Shown one piece after another: positions 50,775 through 59,300 of a DNA stretch of 64,000 nt. Below the pieces are notes generated by a model that was given only the letters and a program-made list of their open reading frames with translations, was not told where the DNA came from and made no database searches. Positions within the stretch are counted from its first letter, which is position 1. Every line of letters starts with the position of its first letter. The DNA is from Pseudomonadota bacterium (GTDB lineage: Bacteria > Desulfobacterota > Desulfovibrionia > Desulfovibrionales > Desulfovibrionaceae): NCBI GenBank assembly GCA_023460395.1, contig JAEWQB010000015.1, positions 1 through 64,000 of the forward strand, given 5' to 3'. Both the position numbers and the translations under genes were made by a program.

Positions 50775-52165
50775 AACGCGAATATTGCGGTGTCTTCGGC
50801 ATCTACAACCACCCCGAAGCAGCCCGCCTCACCTACTTTGGCCTCTACGCCCAGCAACACCGTGGGCAGGAAAGCGCCGGCATTGTAACATGGGACGGCA
50901 AGACCATCCGCGAAGAGCGCGGCATGGGCCTTGTGCCCGAAGTCTTCAACGAACGCCATCTTGGCAAGGAGCTTAAAGGTTCCATCGCCATGGGGCATGT
51001 GCGATATTCCACCACAGGTGCCTCGCTCATCCGCAATGCGCAGCCTTTTCTGGCACGCTACAAGGATCTGCACATCGCCATCGCCCACAACGGCAATCTG
51101 GTGAACACCATGGAACTGCGCGGGCGCTTGGAAGAAGAAGGCACCATCTTCCAAACCACCATCGACAGCGAAGTGTTTGTCCACCTTATCGTGCGCTACC
51201 TGCACGGCGCTTCCTGTGTGGAAGAAGCTGTGCTGCGCGCCTGTAAGGACGTAAAAGGCGCATACTCCGTCCTGTTGCTCATCAACGACAAGCTTATTGC
51301 CGTGCGCGACCCCAACGGCATACGCCCCTTGCAGATAGGCCGCGTGGGCAGTTCTCACGTGTTCGCCTCGGAAAGCTGCGCGTTCGACCTGCTGGAAGCG
51401 GAGCTTATCCGCTCCGTGGAACCGGGCGAAATGGTCGTAGTGGAAGGCTCCAGCGTGAAAAGCTACCGCATGGATATTCCACCGCAACCCATTAAACACT
51501 GCATATTCGAACTCATCTACTTCGCCCGCCCCGACTCCACCGTATTTGGCGAAAACGTATACACCTGCCGCAAGGAAATGGGCCGCCAAATGGCGCTGGA
51601 ATCGCACGTGGACGCAGACTACGTAATGCCCTTCCCCGATTCCGGCATTTACAGCGCCGTGGGCTACGCCCAGCAGTCCGGTTTACCCTATGAGCACGCA
51701 ATGATCCGTAACCACTATGTGGGACGCACCTTTATTCAACCCTCGCAGGACATGCGCGACTTTTCCACACGGGTGAAAATCAACCCCGTGAAAAGCCTCA
51801 TCAAGGATAAGCGTATCGTCATTGTGGACGACTCCATCGTGCGGGGCACCACCATCCGCTCCCGCGTGAAGAAACTCCGCGAACTGGGCGCGCGCGAAAT
51901 TCACTTCCGCGTAAGCTGTCCCCCCATCAAGTTCCCCTGCTTCTACGGCATAGACTTTTCCTCCAAAGGAGAACTCATCGCCGCCAACCACACCGAAGCG
52001 GAAATTGAACGCTTTATCGGACTGGACAGCCTCCATTACCTGACCATTGAGGGACTTCTTAAATCCGTCAGCAAACCGGACAACTACTGTCTGGCCTGCT
52101 TCACCGGAGACTATCCCATCCCCTGCGAAGGTGGCGGGAAAATGTGCACGGAGTGCGGGTGCTAG
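50771..52165 (+). CDS. purF: Amidophosphoribosyltransferase
   Basis: Commits PRPP to purine synthesis. 464 aa. The N-terminal nucleophile is Cys6 (EYCGVFGIYNH), so a five-residue propeptide must be removed, as in Bacillus-type enzymes. Fe-S cluster cysteines of that type are present in KHCIFELIYFARPDS, FPCFYGIDFSS and YCLACFTG. The PRPP loop is IVIVDDSIVRGTT. AAGGAA upstream; start overlaps the carB stop. A terminator follows after ~100 bases. Confidence 0.97.
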   Translation: MKREYCGVFGIYNHPEAARLTYFGLYAQQHRGQESAGIVTWDGKTIREERGMGLVPEVFNERHLGKELKGSIAMGHVRYSTTGASLIRNAQPFLARYKDLHIAIAHNGNLVNTMELRGRLEEEGTIFQTTIDSEVFVHLIVRYLHGASCVEEAVLRACKDVKGAYSVLLLINDKLIAVRDPNGIRPLQIGRVGSSHVFASESCAFDLLEAELIRSVEPGEMVVVEGSSVKSYRMDIPPQPIKHCIFELIYFARPDSTVFGENVYTCRKEMGRQMALESHVDADYVMPFPDSGIYSAVGYAQQSGLPYEHAMIRNHYVGRTFIQPSQDMRDFSTRVKINPVKSLIKDKRIVIVDDSIVRGTTIRSRVKKLRELGAREIHFRVSCPPIKFPCFYGIDFSSKGELIAANHTEAEIERFIGLDSLHYLTIEGLLKSVSKPDNYCLACFTGDYPIPCEGGGKMCTECGC

Positions 52166-52268
52166 CCACAGAGAATCCGGCGAAATCGTAATCGCCTCCG
52201 GCGGAAAGGGCGCCGCCCTTCACCCGGCGGGGGAATAATTCCCCCCCACCCCGTTTGGAAAAAACAAC

Positions 52269-52300
52269 GCGGGCGTTGGAATGCTTCCAACGCCCGCTTT
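52269..52300 (+). terminator. Intrinsic terminator after carB-purF
   Basis: Perfect 13-base stem GCGGGCGTTGGAA with TTCCAACGCCCGC, 3-base loop, then TTTCT. It also lies between convergent purF and the cytochrome gene. Confidence 0.85.
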
Positions 52301-52353
52301 CTATTCAGTCCACAATTCCGGCAGGGAATTCCTTGCGACAAATACCCGCAAGC

Positions 52354-55005
52354 TCACTCTCCCATAATCGGATGGTGCACAGATTCAATCATCGTCATTT
52401 CACGGGTGTGACAAATGCAGTTATTGCCTCTGCCCAACGGACCAGCTAACTTTTGGTACTGCAACGGCAAAATGTTGTTGCGGTCCTCTCCGTAAGCATT
52501 TTCCGCAGGGTACAGGGCGTGGGTAGAACCATGGCAGGCCTGACACATAACCGCGCCCATGTCGTCCAACCGCTCGCTATACAATTCCGCGCGATCGCCG
52601 GAAGTCCACTTATGCGCGGCAGAAGCGTCCGGCTCCGGCTTGCTGAAATAGTCGTGGCACGCGCCGCAATCAGGCTCGCTCACCCATGGCGCACGGGCCT
52701 GCACGGTGTCAAAGGACTCGGCGGCACGCGGCTTGAGATACGTCATTAACCGCCCGACCCCCTGCTTGCCCTGTTTCATTTCGTATGTAAGCAGGCCTAA
52801 CGCATGATCTTCCAGCGTGCCGTGGCAATTCACGCACGTCAGTCCCATGGCGGAATGCACCCCCCGGAAACCTTGCGTAAACGTGTCAGACCCGGCAGGA
52901 TGGCAACTCGTGCAGCTTTGGTCGCCTCGCTCTCCAAGGTAGTTGGCGTGCCAGCCGTGGATAGCGGCAGAAAATCCCACCAAGTTTGGATTGCCGGAAG
53001 TGCCTGTGCGTACCGAGCCATGGCAGCTCTGACACAGCACGGGGTTGCCACCCGCCGCCCGCGCCACAAGGTCTGTGCGGTTTATCTTGTCATGCGCGAC
53101 CAATACATTTCGCGCGGTCTGCTGCGAAATACCCATTTCATCCTGCACCCGCCATTCTCCATCGTGGCAATTGCGGCATCCCCATTCTGTAGAAACGGGT
53201 ACCGCCACTTGCGTGGTGGCGAGCAACTCGCCCGCGCCGTCCCGCGCTTCCACCGTCAGAAGAGGATACGGATTCACCTTACCGTCGTTGCCATACGGCA
53301 GCACCGCCAAGCCCTCCGCCACAAAAGCCCTGTTGTCGCCCTCTAGCCGAAGCGTGCCGGAAAGAGGATCTCCCGCCGCGCCGCCAAAGGCCACGCCTAT
53401 GCCCGCATCCACATCAAACCCGAAGGCTGCGCGGGCAAATTCCCAAAACCGGCTGTGCTCTTCCGGTGTAGCGTACCCATTTTCCAGACGGTAGTTCAGG
53501 GTCACGTCATCGGTAATGATTTCCGGCGTATCGTCCCGCCGGAACAGTTGCGCGCGCACGCGCACGCCGGGCGGAGCCATGGAAAACGAGGCATCGCAGT
53601 CAGACATAGTAGCCATGCCGTCCGTAGCCCAGGCAGCCAGCACGTACTCCGCCTCATGCTTATTGAACGAGGGAATGAGCGTAGCCATGGCCTGCGGAGA
53701 AACCGTCATTTCCTCCGGGTTACGCCGCTGAATATTTTCCACAATATAGGTAGCCAGCGCCATACGCTCCTCCTCTGTCCCAAGGAAAGGCGGCATGAAC
53801 GTGCGTAACCGCCCCTGCCCGGCGAGTTGAGCTTCCAGTCCGTAGCGGGTGAGCGCCGCCGTACGGGTTTCCGCCGAGAGCATGGGACCGTCTATGCTGT
53901 GACACGCCAAACACTGCAAGCGGTACAGCTCCTCACCGGCCTGAAGCATGGTGTCCGGTGTTACTTTCCGCACAGTCACCCATTTGGCGTGTGCGAGCGC
54001 CCCCTCCGTGCGCAGAAGTTCCGTTTCTTCCACCTTCACGGAGCTGGACCACATATACCCATGGATAAGATAAGGACGACGCCCGGCCTCACGTATCCAC
54101 TCAAACATCCCCATGTGCCCCAGTCCCGCAAACACAAGCAACCAGACCAAGCCCGTACGGCAGCGATGCCCACGAATATAGGCCACCAGCAGACCGCCAA
54201 GGATAATGCCCAGCGTGGCAGGCAGGAAGAGTCGCACAAGTTGCGGCGTTTGCGCGGAGCGGGAAAGAATCATGGAATACTGAGGCTCCGGCAATGCTAG
54301 CAGGTACCATAGACCGGCGGGCAGCAGAAGCAGGAAAGGCACCCCCACCCACGCCACGGCGTACCGAACCATGCGCTCGCGGGTATTCTGCTGCGGAATG
54401 CGGATGGCTGTGACAAGCGCAAAAAGCCCCGCCCCCATAAGACAGATGGCAAACCGCAAAAATAACGAAGGCCAGAACGTAGGGTTATAAAATCCATCCC
54501 AGAAGCCACGCGTGTGAAGCCAGTCTCCGGGAGTAAGCATCATGGTGATGATGCCGTTGATGACGTAAAGCGACAAAAAGGCGAACAAGAAATAGAACCA
54601 GCCCAGTGTAAGGTGTTCCTTTCTCCCTATGCGCCCGAAACGGTAGTAATACAGGAGCAGCGCAACTATTTCGCAAAGAAAAAACACCCACTCTGTCGCC
54701 CACCCAAATCCGAAGGCATGCACCAGCACAGAGGTTGCCGCCGGGGAAAGCAATCCAATGGTTATCCATATCCCCACCCCGGTCATGCCGCCCGCCACCA
54801 TGGTCAGCAACAGGAAAAACCTGCTGTGCCGTTTGACGTATTCCAGAATGGCCTCATCGTTTTCCCGATACGCCTTATGCTCCGTGAGTACGAGAAACAG
54901 CCCGCCACCCACCGCAAAATGGGCGATGAATACGTGCACCACAGCCATAACCGCGATAATGAACCCACCGGAAAGCGAAGGAATCCACCATACAGGATAT
55001 TCCAT
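52354..55005 (-). CDS. Cytochrome bd-like membrane subunit fused to multiheme cytochrome c
   Basis: 883 aa. The first ~305 residues hold about eight helices resembling CydA of the bd oxidase superfamily: a His-rich first helix (VVHVFIAHFAVGGGLFLVL), GGMTGVGIW, and a Glu-bearing helix TEWVFFLCEIVALLLYY similar to the CydA heme b595 region. Residues ~350-430 form a monoheme class I cytochrome c domain (CLACH at 365, likely Met404 ligand). Residues ~600-883 carry six more CXXCH sites (610, 658, 698, 724, 780, 821) and one unusual CICH at 863. The heme domains should be periplasmic. GGAGGT precedes the ATG. It overlaps nothing but lies 1 base after the partner gene. Likely moves electrons between the quinone pool and periplasmic carriers; direction and acceptor (oxygen or none) unknown. 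Confidence 0.85.
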   Translation of the reverse strand: MEYPVWWIPSLSGGFIIAVMAVVHVFIAHFAVGGGLFLVLTEHKAYRENDEAILEYVKRHSRFFLLLTMVAGGMTGVGIWITIGLLSPAATSVLVHAFGFGWATEWVFFLCEIVALLLYYYRFGRIGRKEHLTLGWFYFLFAFLSLYVINGIITMMLTPGDWLHTRGFWDGFYNPTFWPSLFLRFAICLMGAGLFALVTAIRIPQQNTRERMVRYAVAWVGVPFLLLLPAGLWYLLALPEPQYSMILSRSAQTPQLVRLFLPATLGIILGGLLVAYIRGHRCRTGLVWLLVFAGLGHMGMFEWIREAGRRPYLIHGYMWSSSVKVEETELLRTEGALAHAKWVTVRKVTPDTMLQAGEELYRLQCLACHSIDGPMLSAETRTAALTRYGLEAQLAGQGRLRTFMPPFLGTEEERMALATYIVENIQRRNPEEMTVSPQAMATLIPSFNKHEAEYVLAAWATDGMATMSDCDASFSMAPPGVRVRAQLFRRDDTPEIITDDVTLNYRLENGYATPEEHSRFWEFARAAFGFDVDAGIGVAFGGAAGDPLSGTLRLEGDNRAFVAEGLAVLPYGNDGKVNPYPLLTVEARDGAGELLATTQVAVPVSTEWGCRNCHDGEWRVQDEMGISQQTARNVLVAHDKINRTDLVARAAGGNPVLCQSCHGSVRTGTSGNPNLVGFSAAIHGWHANYLGERGDQSCTSCHPAGSDTFTQGFRGVHSAMGLTCVNCHGTLEDHALGLLTYEMKQGKQGVGRLMTYLKPRAAESFDTVQARAPWVSEPDCGACHDYFSKPEPDASAAHKWTSGDRAELYSERLDDMGAVMCQACHGSTHALYPAENAYGEDRNNILPLQYQKLAGPLGRGNNCICHTREMTMIESVHHPIMGE

Positions 55006-55006
55006 G

Positions 55007-56074
55007 CTACACCTCCTTCCCATTGCGGAAGGAAATCCGCAGCATATACCAAATGCAGAGCAGCCCGCCTAACAACGAAAGGAAAAACAGTATCATGGGC
55101 GAATACTCCGGGCGCACGGGCAATTCCGTTACCGAAAAATATGGCGAAAAATATTCCGCGCGAACCAAGGCCCGTATGCCGGACATGGCAAACACGGTGC
55201 AGACCAGAGTCACGGCGGTAAGGAACACCCGACGGCGCACACTATAGTGCAGGGTGATAGCCACCAATACCAGACCCACTATCAACGCCCCCGTATGCAA
55301 GGTGGAATCGCCTAGGAAAAGACGACGAATCTCCAATGGCAGGGAGCCAAAAAAGATACCGCCCACCAGCAGTTGAAACGCCGTGCAAACGGAAAACCAG
55401 CCCATGCCGAACCGGATCTGCCGTTCAGCTTCGGCGGGAGCGACCGTTCCCTTACGGCGGCGAAGGGCGAAAAGCAGCGCCAGCGTCAGCCCCCCCACAG
55501 CCAAAGCCGCCAACATGAAATGCAGGTAACGGGGGAAAAGCGTGGGATCTCCCGTGTTAAGCAGAGTGCCCCCCATCTCTTCAAAGTACCGGCTCCATTC
55601 CTGCGGACTTTGCATCAGCGTAATGTTATTTGTGAAAATAAACCCCACAAACAACAACACACCACAGACCGCGAAGATAACCCAGCGGCTACGGCCCTGC
55701 TCGTCGTACCGGTAGCGAAATACGTACAGCCCGGAATACGCGGCGATAACCAAAAACACCACACTGAGCCAATACACCGCCATGAGCACCGAACTGGTGT
55801 AAAAGAACTGTCCGTATAACATTTGCGCAAACAAAAGCGGTGCCACACCAAAGTTCACGGTAAGGGCGAACAAGGTGGGCAATGCGTGGGAAAGCTCCCG
55901 CACCGCCGTATCAGAACGGTAGCTGACGGAACGAACGGCGCAGACCAACGCGCCGCCCACAACGGCATTCATAAGCAAAATATGCGCGGCAAAGGTAAAT
56001 ACGAGCAGGATTTCCAGCCAGCCCCATGCCACGGGTATGGCGTCCGGCGTTGGAATGAGTCCGGCAGTCGGCAT
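55007..56074 (-). CDS. Membrane partner subunit of the bd-like cytochrome complex
   Basis: 355 aa, about nine hydrophobic helices, no heme c motif. Its first helix, LLVFTFAAHILLMNAVVGGALV, has the same His-x-n-Gly-Gly pattern as the first helix of the downstream subunit, so the two may be distant paralogues, as in CydA/CydA'-type pairs. MQSPQEW in a periplasmic loop recalls the TPxGW-type loops of quinol-oxidase-like proteins. Perfect AAGGAGG before the ATG. First gene of a two-gene operon with the 883-aa cytochrome. Confidence 0.8.
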   Translation of the reverse strand: MPTAGLIPTPDAIPVAWGWLEILLVFTFAAHILLMNAVVGGALVCAVRSVSYRSDTAVRELSHALPTLFALTVNFGVAPLLFAQMLYGQFFYTSSVLMAVYWLSVVFLVIAAYSGLYVFRYRYDEQGRSRWVIFAVCGVLLFVGFIFTNNITLMQSPQEWSRYFEEMGGTLLNTGDPTLFPRYLHFMLAALAVGGLTLALLFALRRRKGTVAPAEAERQIRFGMGWFSVCTAFQLLVGGIFFGSLPLEIRRLFLGDSTLHTGALIVGLVLVAITLHYSVRRRVFLTAVTLVCTVFAMSGIRALVRAEYFSPYFSVTELPVRPEYSPMILFFLSLLGGLLCIWYMLRISFRNGKEV

Positions 56075-56633
56075 GAAGGAACCTCCTTAAAAATAGAGAC
56101 AACAACCAAACCACTTGTAGAGGCTGGCGCATTTCCATGCAAGCATCCTTCTGTCGATACTTGTCATTTATCAACAAAGAAGGTAGGTGCCGCTGCATGG
56201 CGCGGCGGCTCTATTTTCTGAAACGTCACGTCGGAAAAAATGAGCCTGCCCGCGCATCTGCGTGACCGGGCAACAAACGGTATTTTTTGCCTTTTCCGGC
56301 TTTGCCGCGAACAGAGAATGCAGTATCATTGCTGCGGTTGCGGAGGCACGCCACACTGTGTCTTGCTCCGCTCTTTTCCCCGCAAGCACGTTGGAAATGG
56401 CACTGTTCATGTTAAACGAAGCATATATGGACAATACCGTGTCCATAACCGCTAACACGAGATACAGGAACTGGCCTAAAGGCTCGCAGCGGACAAGCGG
56501 GCAGCCCAGCGGAATTCGGTAAGGGTTCCGAACCTGCGGAGATAGCCGCAGCGGTATTTGCCCTCCCGACCCTGAGGACAGGTAAGGCGTGCCCCAATTT
56601 TTTCTGACGGCCCATTGCAAACGGCGGTTATGC
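56075..56633. other. Intergenic region with stable secondary structure
   Basis: About 560 bases between divergent transcription units. Short frames on both strands lack ribosome sites and I do not accept them as genes. At 56500-56600 several nested pairings occur: CTGCGG-AGATAG-CCGCAG (56534-56551), GGTTC-C-GAACC (56524-56534) and GGGCA/TGCCC, followed on the plus strand by a T-run at 56598-56603. This might be a small structured RNA or the coaX leader. No known family recognised. Confidence 0.4.
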
Positions 56634-57425
56634 ATGAACGAAGCACTTTTCCTTTTCGACATCGGCAATACCAACATCAAAATAGGTCTGGCGGACCGCT
56701 CCGGCCTGCGACAGACCTACGTGCTGCCGTCCGACAGGGACCAGACGCCGGATTCGCTGGGGCTGCGTTTTTTGGACGTGGCCCGGCACGCCGGGGTTGA
56801 TCCGCGCGATATCCGGGCCTGCGTGGGCAGTTCCGTGGTGCCGAGCATGGACCCGCTGGTACGGCAGGCTTGCCACCGCTACCTTGATCGCCCCCTTTTA
56901 CTGGCACCGGAGAATATTCCCGTACCGCTGGAAAACAGGTATACCCATCCCGAACAGGTTGGAGCGGACAGGCTTGTAGCCGCTTTTGCCGCACGCAGGC
57001 TGTACCCCGCGCCCCGTTCGCTGGTTTCCGTGGACTACGGCACCGCCACCACGTTTGACTGTGTGCAGGGCGAAGCCTATCTGGGCGGGCTTATCTGCCC
57101 CGGTGTGCACTCCGCCGCCGGAGCACTGGCCTCGCGCACGGCAAAACTGCCGCGCATTAGTCTAGAGGTGGCGGAAGACATGCCCGTGGTGGGCAAAGAT
57201 ACCTCCACCAGCCTGAACCACGGTTTTATTTTCGGTTTCGCCGCCATGTCCGAAGGGCTTTGCTCCCGGTTGGCAACGGTTCTGGAAGGCCCTATGGAAA
57301 TAGTGGCTGCGGGCGGATTCGCCCAATCCATCGCCCGTGTGGCGACATGCTTTGATCACGTCAGGCCCGACCTCCTGCTGGAGGGCCTGCGGCTTTTATA
57401 TTGGGAAAGCGGGGCGACGGCTTAG
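56634..57425 (+). CDS. coaX: Type III pantothenate kinase
   Basis: First step of coenzyme A synthesis. 263 aa, ASKHA fold. FDIGNTNIKIGL is the phosphate-1 loop, VGADRLVAAFAAR with the catalytic Asp region follows and SVDYGTATTFDCV is phosphate-2. ATP and monovalent cation dependence are family features. I start at the ATG giving MNEALFLFDIGNTN; the ribosome site is weak. It precedes eno by 64 bases. Confidence 0.95.
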   Translation: MNEALFLFDIGNTNIKIGLADRSGLRQTYVLPSDRDQTPDSLGLRFLDVARHAGVDPRDIRACVGSSVVPSMDPLVRQACHRYLDRPLLLAPENIPVPLENRYTHPEQVGADRLVAAFAARRLYPAPRSLVSVDYGTATTFDCVQGEAYLGGLICPGVHSAAGALASRTAKLPRISLEVAEDMPVVGKDTSTSLNHGFIFGFAAMSEGLCSRLATVLEGPMEIVAAGGFAQSIARVATCFDHVRPDLLLEGLRLLYWESGATA

Positions 57426-57489
57426 TCCCGCGGCGGTTCGTCCGCCGGAATGTGCAACGGGCGCTACGCCGCCCCACAAGGAGAACAAC

Positions 57490-58788
57490 ATGAGCACTAT
57501 CGTATCCGTCTGGGCGAGAGAAATTTTGGATTCACGCGGCAATCCCACCGTGGAAGTGGAAGTTTCGCTGGAGTCCGGGCACTCCGGGCGCGCCGCGGTG
57601 CCTTCTGGAGCATCTACCGGTACCCGCGAGGCACTGGAATTACGTGATGGCGATGCAAGCCGTTACATGGGCAAGGGCGTGGAAAAAGCCGTGGCCAATG
57701 TGGTGGGTGAACTGGCGGAAGCCGTCATCGGGCTGGACGCCACCCGTCAGGTGAATATCGACAATATCCTGCTAGACGTGGACGGCACCGAAAACAAAGA
57801 CCGGCTGGGTGCCAACGCCTTACTGGGCGTATCGCTGGCTACCGCCCGCGCCGCCGCCAGCTTCCTTGGGCTGCCTCTGTATCAGTATCTGGGCGGCGTG
57901 AACGCCAAGGTACTGCCTGTGCCGCTCATGAATATCATCAACGGCGGCGAACACGCCCCTAACAATCTGGATATTCAAGAGTTCATGATCATGCCTGTGG
58001 GTGCTCCCACCTTTGCCGAAGCATTGCGCATGGGCGCGGAGACGTTCCACACCCTCAAAAAAATTCTCGCCAAAGACGGTCATGTCACCTCCGTGGGCGA
58101 TGAGGGCGGCTTTGCCCCCAATCTGGCAAGCCATGACATGGCCTTCCAGTACATCATGCGGGCGATTGAAGAAGCGGGATACGTGCCCGGTCAGGACATC
58201 GCTCTCGCCATCGACGCCGCTGCCTCCGAGTTTTATAAAAATGGCAGCTACGTGCTTGCCGGAGAAAACAAAACACTGTCCACGGCAGACATGGTGGACT
58301 ATCTGGGTGAATTCACAACCAAATACCCGCTCATTTCCATTGAAGACGGCCTTGCGGAGCAGGACTGGGACGGCTGGAGACAGCTTACCGACACCCTGAG
58401 CGACTCCGTGCAACTGGTGGGCGACGATATTTTCGTGACCAACCCCGACATTCTGGCGCGGGGCATTGATGAAGGCGTGGGCAACTCCATTCTCATCAAG
58501 CTAAACCAGATAGGCACCCTTACCGAAACACTGGATACTATTGAGATGGCCAAGCAGGCCGCGTATTCCACCGTCATCTCCCACCGCTCCGGCGAAACTG
58601 AAGACCACTTCATCGCGGACCTTGCCGTGGGCCTGAACGCCGGGCAGATTAAAACCGGTTCGCTCTGCCGAAGTGACCGGCTGGCGAAATACAACCAACT
58701 GCTGCGTATCGAAGAAGATCTGGACGACGACGGCATCTACTTCGGGCCCTTCATGGCAGCGCACTTCGGTTTGTCTGACGAAGAGTAA
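57490..58788 (+). CDS. eno: Enolase
   Basis: Glycolytic/gluconeogenic interconversion of 2-phosphoglycerate and phosphoenolpyruvate. 432 aa. AREILDSRGNPTVEVEV at the N-terminus, GGEHAPNNLDIQEFMIMP with catalytic Glu, VGDEGGFAPNL, and the signature VLIKLNQIGT-like ILIKLNQIGTLTET followed by SHRSGETEDHFIADLAV are complete. AAGGAG precedes the ATG. A strong terminator follows. Confidence 0.99.
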   Translation: MSTIVSVWAREILDSRGNPTVEVEVSLESGHSGRAAVPSGASTGTREALELRDGDASRYMGKGVEKAVANVVGELAEAVIGLDATRQVNIDNILLDVDGTENKDRLGANALLGVSLATARAAASFLGLPLYQYLGGVNAKVLPVPLMNIINGGEHAPNNLDIQEFMIMPVGAPTFAEALRMGAETFHTLKKILAKDGHVTSVGDEGGFAPNLASHDMAFQYIMRAIEEAGYVPGQDIALAIDAAASEFYKNGSYVLAGENKTLSTADMVDYLGEFTTKYPLISIEDGLAEQDWDGWRQLTDTLSDSVQLVGDDIFVTNPDILARGIDEGVGNSILIKLNQIGTLTETLDTIEMAKQAAYSTVISHRSGETEDHFIADLAVGLNAGQIKTGSLCRSDRLAKYNQLLRIEEDLDDDGIYFGPFMAAHFGLSDEE

Positions 58789-58883
58789 CGTCTTTTCTCG
58801 CCAACTCCGCCTGCGGCCCCCCATACCCGCCAGCGCGAATGAGCTGACCGCATGGCGGCGGAGCAAAGTTCTCCTCACACCAC

Positions 58884-58920
58884 AAAGCGCCTTCGGAACA
58901 TCCTTCCGAAGGCGCTTTTG
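58884..58920 (+). terminator. Intrinsic terminator after eno
   Basis: Stem AAAGCGCCTTCGGAA with TTCCGAAGGCGCTTT, 4-base loop, ending in TTTT. The A-run upstream would let it work on the other strand too. Confidence 0.9.
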
Positions 58921-58950
58921 CGTGCGGACCGCACAGGAGAAACGACAAAA

Positions 58951-59052
58951 ATGAATGCAGCGGACACTCCGCACTCACGTATCCTGAAAATTCTCTGCCA
59001 TCTCAGGGAGATTCCCGGCGTTTCGCCAGATGCAAAAGCGTGGGGGGAATAG
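58951..59052 (+). CDS. Possible 33-residue peptide
   Basis: ATG preceded by AGGAGA about ten bases upstream, encoding 33 residues with a helical middle (HSRILKILCHLREIPG). It lies after the eno terminator, without an obvious promoter. It may be a real small protein, a gene remnant or chance. Confidence 0.25.
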   Translation: MNAADTPHSRILKILCHLREIPGVSPDAKAWGE

Positions 59053-59300
59053 CTCCTTACACACAAAAACGTAGGCAATGCCTGTGATAATCCTACATTT
59101 TTGTCTCTTCTTGCATCGTAATATATTGAAATATAAAACAAAATAAATTGTATATTTTATGCTTAGTCTCCCATGGCCGATGAACTGAACGCAAGGGAAC
59201 CTAAACTGACGAGTGTGTCCGGGTGGCTGCCAGCCCCCGTTGACGCAGTGGGCGACGCACCGTTTAGGAGGGGGGAAACGCTTGCAGACGAGGAGTCCAT
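59053..59300 (+). promoter_or_regulatory. AT-rich promoter region and structured leader of the Anbu operon
   Basis: A very AT-rich block at 59090-59165 (TATATTG, TATATTTTATG) probably contains the operon promoter; -35/-10 pairs are ambiguous. Downstream, CCTAAAC (59200-59206) and GTTTAGG (59262-59268) can close a stem around an inner GGCTG-C-CAGCC hairpin, 33 bases before the first gene. An ATG at 59173 begins a frame without ribosome site, which I reject. Confidence 0.45.

Noticed and set aside
56171..56680. 169-codon minus-strand frame in the coaX upstream gap
   Set aside because: Overlaps the coaX start, no ribosome site, Cys-rich odd ending; both strands are open here, which suggests composition rather than coding.
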